Shown here in pieces: positions 60,098-64,000 of a stretch of DNA of 64,000 bases (the first letter of the stretch is position 1; each line of letters starts with the position of its first letter). The DNA comes from Desulfobacula toluolica Tol2. Lineage in GTDB: Bacteria; Desulfobacterota; Desulfobacteria; Desulfobacterales; Desulfobacteraceae. Both the position numbers and the translations under genes were made by a program. The stretch covers positions 1,996,578 through 2,060,577 of the forward strand of contig NC_018645.1 in the NCBI RefSeq assembly GCF_000307105.1, written 5' to 3'. The notes beneath the pieces were generated by a model. That model ran no database searches. It was given only the letters and a program-made list of their open reading frames with translations, and had not been told where the DNA came from.

Positions 60098-60145
60098 AAA
60101 TGTGTTAATTGTGTGTTAACTTTGTGATTAACACTGTTAATGTTG
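60098..60145. promoter_or_regulatory. Cluster of TGTTAA/GTTAAC sites before sigma-54 activator
   Basis: Four TGTTAA-like half sites lie here, including GTTAACTTTGTGATTAAC. A close relative, GTTAACTTTTTGTTAAT, occurs at ~62094, upstream of P9. They are candidate activator-binding sites. Confidence 0.45.
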
Positions 60146-60155
60146 TGAGGATAAC

Positions 60156-61559
60156 ATGGATATTGGAAAACAATGGCGTCATATTATTGATTCGGTCCAG
60201 GACGGCATCATTATTGTTGATGAAAAAGGGTGTTTTGTTGCAGCGAACCAGACGGCCCAATGGATCACCGGTTATACTGAAGAAGAACTCAAAGGCCAAT
60301 CCTGCCGGATTTTGAATTGCACGGGCTGTAAGATTATCGGAAAAGGCAAAGGGAAAAACTGGTGCGGACTTTTTTCCCAAGGCCTTATCAGGGAAAAAAA
60401 ATGTTTGATTACCAACAGGCAGAACAGGACCATACCGATTATAAAGAGTGCAACCGTATTGTTTGATGATAAAAAAGAGATTATAGGTGCTGTTGAAACC
60501 CTTAAAGACATATCTGAAAATATTAATTATAAAAATGAACTGGCATCCATAAAAAGAATGTATCATATTGATGACGGATTTCATGGCATAGTTGGAAGAA
60601 CACCGGTAATGCAGAGTCTTTATGAACTTATAGAGAGTGTGGCCTCACAGGACACGCCGGTAATGATTTTAGGGGAGAGCGGGACCGGCAAGGAGATGGT
60701 TGCCAAAGCCCTTCATGAAACCGGGGAAAGAGCATCAAAACCTTTTGTTAAAGTCAATTGTGCTGCTTTAAGTGAACATATTCTAGAAAGTGAATTGTTC
60801 GGCCATGTAAAGGGCGCATACACGGGTGCGGACAGTGACAGGGTAGGGCGGTTTGAAGCGGCCCACAAAGGAACTATTTTCCTGGATGAAATCGGGGATA
60901 TTCCTCTTTCAGTCCAGGTAAAACTGCTCAGAGTTCTGGAAGAAAAAATGATTCAGCGGGTCGGTGCCAATAAATCCATTCAGATTGATGTCAGGATTAT
61001 TACGGCTACAAATAAAAACCTTGAACAATTGATTAAAGACGGATTATTCAGGGAAGACCTGTTTTTCAGGATCAATGTTTTCCCGTTGACCTGTCCGCCT
61101 CTTCGTCACCGTAAAGATGATATTACGCTGATTATCCAGCATTTCATCAATTTTCATGCAGAAAAGACAGGGAAAAATATTTTGGGAATTACGCCGGAAG
61201 CCATGCGCTTGATGGTGGCATACCCCTGGCCCGGTAATATCAGGGAATTGAGAAACAGTATAGAGTATGCATTTGTTCTGGCAAGAGAGAAAAGCATCGG
61301 GCCGGAGCATTTGCCGGAAAAAATTATTAGCCATACATCTGGAGAAACCGGATCATTAAAATATTTGGCATCCAAAGATACGGTTTTCAATGATCCGACC
61401 TTTGAGGATACGATCAAGTTAGGGCAGTCTGAAAAAGAAAAGCTTCTTGATGCGCTTCGCCAGACAGACGGAAACCAGAGTCGTGCTGCAAAAATTTTAG
61501 GCGTCAGCCGGATAACCGTGTGGAAGCGCATCAAAAAGTATGGAATACAACTTAAATGA
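60156..61559 (+). CDS. PAS - sigma-54 activator (AAA+) - Fis HTH regulator
   Basis: The 467-aa protein has a PAS domain (1-115) with cysteines at 50, 55, 58 and 70 (CRILNCTGC, then NWC). The AAA+ domain (~145-375) has Walker A GESGTGKE, GAYTGA (the sigma-54 contact loop) and FLDEIGDIPLSVQVK. The C-terminus is a Fis-type HTH (NQSRAAKILGVSRITVWKR). The cysteine group suggests redox or metal sensing. Nine sigma-54 promoters are nearby, and it is the only such activator in the window. Confidence 0.94.
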   Translation: MDIGKQWRHIIDSVQDGIIIVDEKGCFVAANQTAQWITGYTEEELKGQSCRILNCTGCKIIGKGKGKNWCGLFSQGLIREKKCLITNRQNRTIPIIKSATVLFDDKKEIIGAVETLKDISENINYKNELASIKRMYHIDDGFHGIVGRTPVMQSLYELIESVASQDTPVMILGESGTGKEMVAKALHETGERASKPFVKVNCAALSEHILESELFGHVKGAYTGADSDRVGRFEAAHKGTIFLDEIGDIPLSVQVKLLRVLEEKMIQRVGANKSIQIDVRIITATNKNLEQLIKDGLFREDLFFRINVFPLTCPPLRHRKDDITLIIQHFINFHAEKTGKNILGITPEAMRLMVAYPWPGNIRELRNSIEYAFVLAREKSIGPEHLPEKIISHTSGETGSLKYLASKDTVFNDPTFEDTIKLGQSEKEKLLDALRQTDGNQSRAAKILGVSRITVWKRIKKYGIQLK

Positions 61560-61573
61560 TTTTTTTGAACAGC

Positions 61574-61933
61574 TTAAAGGCTTATGGTTGCGGCATCACA
61601 GGCAAGATCAATCAGTTCGGCTGCTGTTGCCATTCTGCAGGAATCTGCAAGGTCTTTTTCTTCAATAAACCTTGCTTTAGCACAGGGGGTACACACAAGA
61701 ATCGGGACCCCATGGGCCTGAAGGTGCGCCATTGAATCATCGGCAGAGTCTCCTGTGGCGGCTTTCAGGTTTTCTGTAGCTCCTTCTCTGGCAAGATAAA
61801 CAGCTTCATCCAGCAAGAAGACAGTGACGTTTTTTCCTTTTTTCTGGGCCAGGGCGGCAAGAAACAGTGCGCGGGTTGCGCGGTTCGGGTTGTCCGTGCC
61901 GCAGGCAAGTGTGATAAGAACATTGTCTGTCAT
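61574..61933 (-). CDS. DsrE/DsrF-like sulfur-relay protein
   Basis: The 119-aa protein has VLITLACGTDNPNRATRALFLA, VFLLDEAVYLAREG and a Cys in LVCTPCAKARF at the position used in DsrE-like proteins. It may carry persulfide sulfur. It is convergent with the sigma-54 activator gene. AAGGAGAATC precedes the ATG. Confidence 0.85.
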   Translation of the reverse strand: MTDNVLITLACGTDNPNRATRALFLAALAQKKGKNVTVFLLDEAVYLAREGATENLKAATGDSADDSMAHLQAHGVPILVCTPCAKARFIEEKDLADSCRMATAAELIDLACDAATISL

Positions 61934-62403
61934 GGGATTCTCCTTTGATAAATGTAAATAAAGAATTTTCTATGCGAGGTTATTATTTTATCATAAATTA
62001 CCTTTAGTCATAAATGAACTTTAATTGTCTGTAAAGCACACAAAGTGGTACTTGACTTTTGAAATTCTGTAAATTGTGCTATTATTTTTGAACTGTTAAC
62101 TTTTTGTTAATATACCGGGTTCAGTGTGCTGTTCACGGCAATAGGGCTGAAAAAGGTAATAATTGGCAAAACAACATAATATTGCAGGCACAAAGATCGC
62201 AGAAAATTATTTTGTAATGGAAAATAATTTTTGGCACATTTATTGCTAATACTAATATTTGTTGCTATATGCTAAATATAATATAAAAAATAGCCATGTG
62301 AAAATTATGCACTGTATAACAATACAATAAATATTAAAAATTGTAGAGAATAGTGGCCTGGCGATATGTGGTAAAATTGAATTCAAATTTGAAGGATTAA
62401 AAC
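61934..62403. other. Regulatory region upstream of thioredoxin-ferredoxin operon
   Basis: A 470-bp AT-rich divergent region with the GTTAAC-type site at ~62094 and sigma-54 promoter P9. No RNA or small gene is supported. Confidence 0.55.
62232..62247 (+). promoter_or_regulatory. Sigma-54 promoter (P9) of ferredoxin operon
   Basis: The plus strand reads TGGCAC-ATTTA-TTGCT, a full consensus match. The predicted start near 62259 gives a ~145-nt leader. Confidence 0.85.
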
Positions 62404-62937
62404 ATGAAAAAAGAGAACATACTTGTTGTTGCTATTGTTTGTATTGCTGTTGCTGGTGTCTTTATGTACAACAACTCTAAATCAGGTAGCATGACGGGGT
62501 TTTTCCCTTCTAAAGTGTCTGGCAAAGCTGAATTGTCCGGCCAAAATGGGGATGGGTCAAATATTGCCTGGCAGGATTACAATCAAGGCATGGCCATGGC
62601 AAAAACACAGGGCAAACATGTTTTTTTATACTTTCATGCAGACTGGTGTACATATTGCCGGAAACTCAAGAAAACAACCTTTAAGGATGAGGCAGTGTTA
62701 AGCTATCTAAGGGATAATTTTATCAGTATTGCAGTTGATACTGATAAAAATCAGAAACTTTCCACACAATGGAAGGTCAAGGGACTGCCAACCCTATGGT
62801 TTCTTGAACCGGATAATTCAAAGATCAGCAGTATCCCGGGATATGTTGAAAAAAAACAGTTTTTAAACATTTTAAAATATATTCATACCAAAAGTTATAG
62901 CAAAATGACGTTCAATGAATTTGTCAAAACTCTATAG
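62404..62937 (+). CDS. Membrane-anchored thioredoxin-fold protein
   Basis: The 177-aa protein has an N-terminal anchor or signal (residues 6-24, ILVVAIVCIAVAGVFMY) and a thioredoxin-like domain with FHADWCTYCRKLKKTTF and cis-Pro KGLPTLWFL. The CTYC site resembles DsbD-gamma/SoxW-type exported reductases. It probably acts in the periplasm, keeping thiols reduced or aiding assembly of the next gene product. The gap to the next gene is 9 bp. Confidence 0.88.
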   Translation: MKKENILVVAIVCIAVAGVFMYNNSKSGSMTGFFPSKVSGKAELSGQNGDGSNIAWQDYNQGMAMAKTQGKHVFLYFHADWCTYCRKLKKTTFKDEAVLSYLRDNFISIAVDTDKNQKLSTQWKVKGLPTLWFLEPDNSKISSIPGYVEKKQFLNILKYIHTKSYSKMTFNEFVKTL

Positions 62938-62946
62938 GAGCATGCA

Positions 62947-63927
62947 ATGACCGCAAGGAAAATAAGGCCCAAGATTTCGCGCAGAGCATTTTTAAAGGGC
63001 TCAATTACGGTGGCTGGATCTGTGGCAGCGACCGCGAGCATTGCCAGGGCCGCCAGGTCCTTGTCCGGTGAAAAAAAAGAGCCTTTGGCAACCTTGATTG
63101 ACATCAGCAAATGCATTGGGTGCGAAGAGTGTGTCTATGCATGCCGGCAAGCCAATGAAAACAAATACCCAAATCCTGAAAAACCATTTCCCAAAATGTT
63201 TCCTGACAGGGTTCTTGTGGAAGACTGGTCTGAAAGAAGAGATGTGACCGATCGTCTGACGCCCTACAACTGGCTTTTTATCCAGCATGCATCTGCCACT
63301 GTCAATGGTGAGCAAATTGAACTGACCATTCCTCGGAGATGTATGCATTGCGAAAATCCTCCCTGTGTCAAATTGTGTCCCTGGGGGGCCTTAAAACAGG
63401 AAGAAAACGGTCTTTCACGGATTGATTCAGACCTTTGCCTTGGCGGTTCAAAATGCAAAAAAGTCTGTCCCTGGGATGTGCCGCAAAGACAAACAGGTGT
63501 CGGGCTTTATCTTGATCTTTTGCCTGCCTTTGCCGGAAACGGGGTCATGTATAAATGTGACAGGTGTTACAATCGGCTTGAAAAGGGCGAAGTGCCGGCC
63601 TGTATAGAGGCTTGTCCGGAAGATGTTCAGACCATCGGGCCGAAAAGTGAAATTTTGAAAAAAGCACATGCCCTTGCAAGAGAGATGAACGGCTATATTT
63701 ATGGTGAACACGAAAATGGTGGAACCCATACCATTTATGTTTCTCCTGTCCCTTTTGATCAATTAAACCAGACGATTGAAAAATCAAAAGGCAAACCCCA
63801 TTTAAATAAAGTCAAGAATATGATGGCAAATGGAACCAACCTTGCCAAAGCCATGTTGATTGCGCCCATAGCCGGTGTTGCAGCCGCATTTGGAAAATTT
63901 TATCTGAGTGCAAAGGAGGATAAATAA
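62947..63927 (+). CDS. Tat-exported four-cluster ferredoxin (HybA/NrfC-like)
   Basis: The 326-aa protein has a twin-Arg signal (SRRAFLKGSITVAG), then four 4Fe-4S motifs: CIGCEECVYAC, CMHCENPPCVKLCPWG, CKKVCPWD and CDRCYNRL...CIEACPEDV. A C-terminal hydrophobic segment (LIAPIAGVAAAFGKFYL) can anchor it. It matches the electron-transfer subunit of periplasmic oxidoreductases. The stop overlaps the next start. Confidence 0.92.
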   Translation: MTARKIRPKISRRAFLKGSITVAGSVAATASIARAARSLSGEKKEPLATLIDISKCIGCEECVYACRQANENKYPNPEKPFPKMFPDRVLVEDWSERRDVTDRLTPYNWLFIQHASATVNGEQIELTIPRRCMHCENPPCVKLCPWGALKQEENGLSRIDSDLCLGGSKCKKVCPWDVPQRQTGVGLYLDLLPAFAGNGVMYKCDRCYNRLEKGEVPACIEACPEDVQTIGPKSEILKKAHALAREMNGYIYGEHENGGTHTIYVSPVPFDQLNQTIEKSKGKPHLNKVKNMMANGTNLAKAMLIAPIAGVAAAFGKFYLSAKEDK

Positions 63928-64000
63928 TGAAAGTTGCCAGAAAATTAAAACACTATATTTATGGTGTCACCCTTGTTTTTATTACCTTGTCCGGTTTTGG
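63927..64000 (+). CDS. Membrane protein, N-terminal fragment, runs off right edge
   Basis: Only 24 codons are visible: MKVARKLKHYIYGVTLVFIT, then LSGFG. The start overlaps the previous stop by one base (TAATG), with AGGAGG upstream. The opening hydrophobic helix with KHYIYG suggests a cytochrome b or NrfD-like membrane partner of the ferredoxin. The family is not certain from this fragment. Confidence 0.7.
   Translation, partial: MKVARKLKHYIYGVTLVFITLSGF

Noticed and set aside
1-64000. tRNA, rRNA, CRISPR arrays, prophage
   Set aside because: Looked for cloverleaf T-arm sequences, regular spaced repeats and phage genes; none seen. The dispersed repeat is not a CRISPR because copies are far apart and structured.

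Overview
This window comes from an AT-rich, strictly anaerobic deltaproteobacterium, most likely a marine sulfate reducer of the Desulfobacterales (Desulfobacula/Desulfobacter-like). That placement is inferred from gene content: an orange-protein (ORP) type cluster, rubredoxin:oxygen oxidoreductase, 2Fe desulfoferrodoxin, DsrE and multihaem cytochromes, an ADP-forming acyl-CoA synthetase, indolepyruvate ferredoxin oxidoreductase, PAS-LuxR proteins and DUF3786 proteins. No rRNA, tRNA, CRISPR array or prophage was seen.

Layout. 1-8 kb: a DUF3786 fragment, dodecin, an HDOD protein, a pilT-like ATPase with a zinc-ribbon partner, yheU and GIY-YIG genes, and recD2. 8-13 kb: Fe-S and metal-cofactor assembly (gamma carbonic anhydrase, two IscU/NifU-like scaffolds, an FmdB zinc ribbon, two NifX/ORP proteins, two MinD/ParA ATPases with ferredoxin inserts, a pseudo-receiver). 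13-16 kb: a complete mlaFEDBC lipid-transport operon. 16-23 kb: HIT protein, degenerate histidine kinase, epimerase, ferritin-like protein, acdA/acdB, xth. 23-31.5 kb: a thiol/rubredoxin/oxygen-defence island (Rd-DUF2231, citrate synthase, FTR-like, glutaredoxin, rubredoxin-FMN oxidoreductase, flavodoxin, thioredoxin, desulfoferrodoxin, rubrerythrin-like protein, Roo, rubredoxin). 31-46 kb: SRPBCC-epimerase, membrane protein plus DHH phosphoesterase, PAS-LuxR, TRAP dctP, paaK, an HDOD-GAF-GGDEF-PilZ protein, a histone-H1-tailed coiled-coil protein, and IS debris with a MITE. 46-51 kb: CoA-transferase and IorAB. 51-60 kb: CNB protein, Fe-S/DUF3786 protein, rubredoxin, cydAB, an octahaem cytochrome c with its cytochrome b, a haemless cytochrome-like protein and a triple rhodanese lipoprotein. 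60-64 kb: a sigma-54 activator, a DsrE protein and a thioredoxin/ferredoxin/membrane operon that runs off the right edge.

Two signals tie the window together. First, nine -24/-12 (sigma-54) promoter matches lie in front of the ORP-type, Fe-S scaffold, rubrerythrin, rubredoxin-FMN, desulfoferrodoxin, rubredoxin-Roo, rhodanese/cytochrome, cydAB and ferredoxin units, which suggests one sigma-54 programme for oxygen and redox defence. Second, a ~100-bp structured repeat occurs at least 13 times. It usually begins inside a stop codon and fills the gap to the next gene of an operon. It has two conserved stems, and the first shows compensatory base changes. This repeat is the best candidate here for something undescribed.
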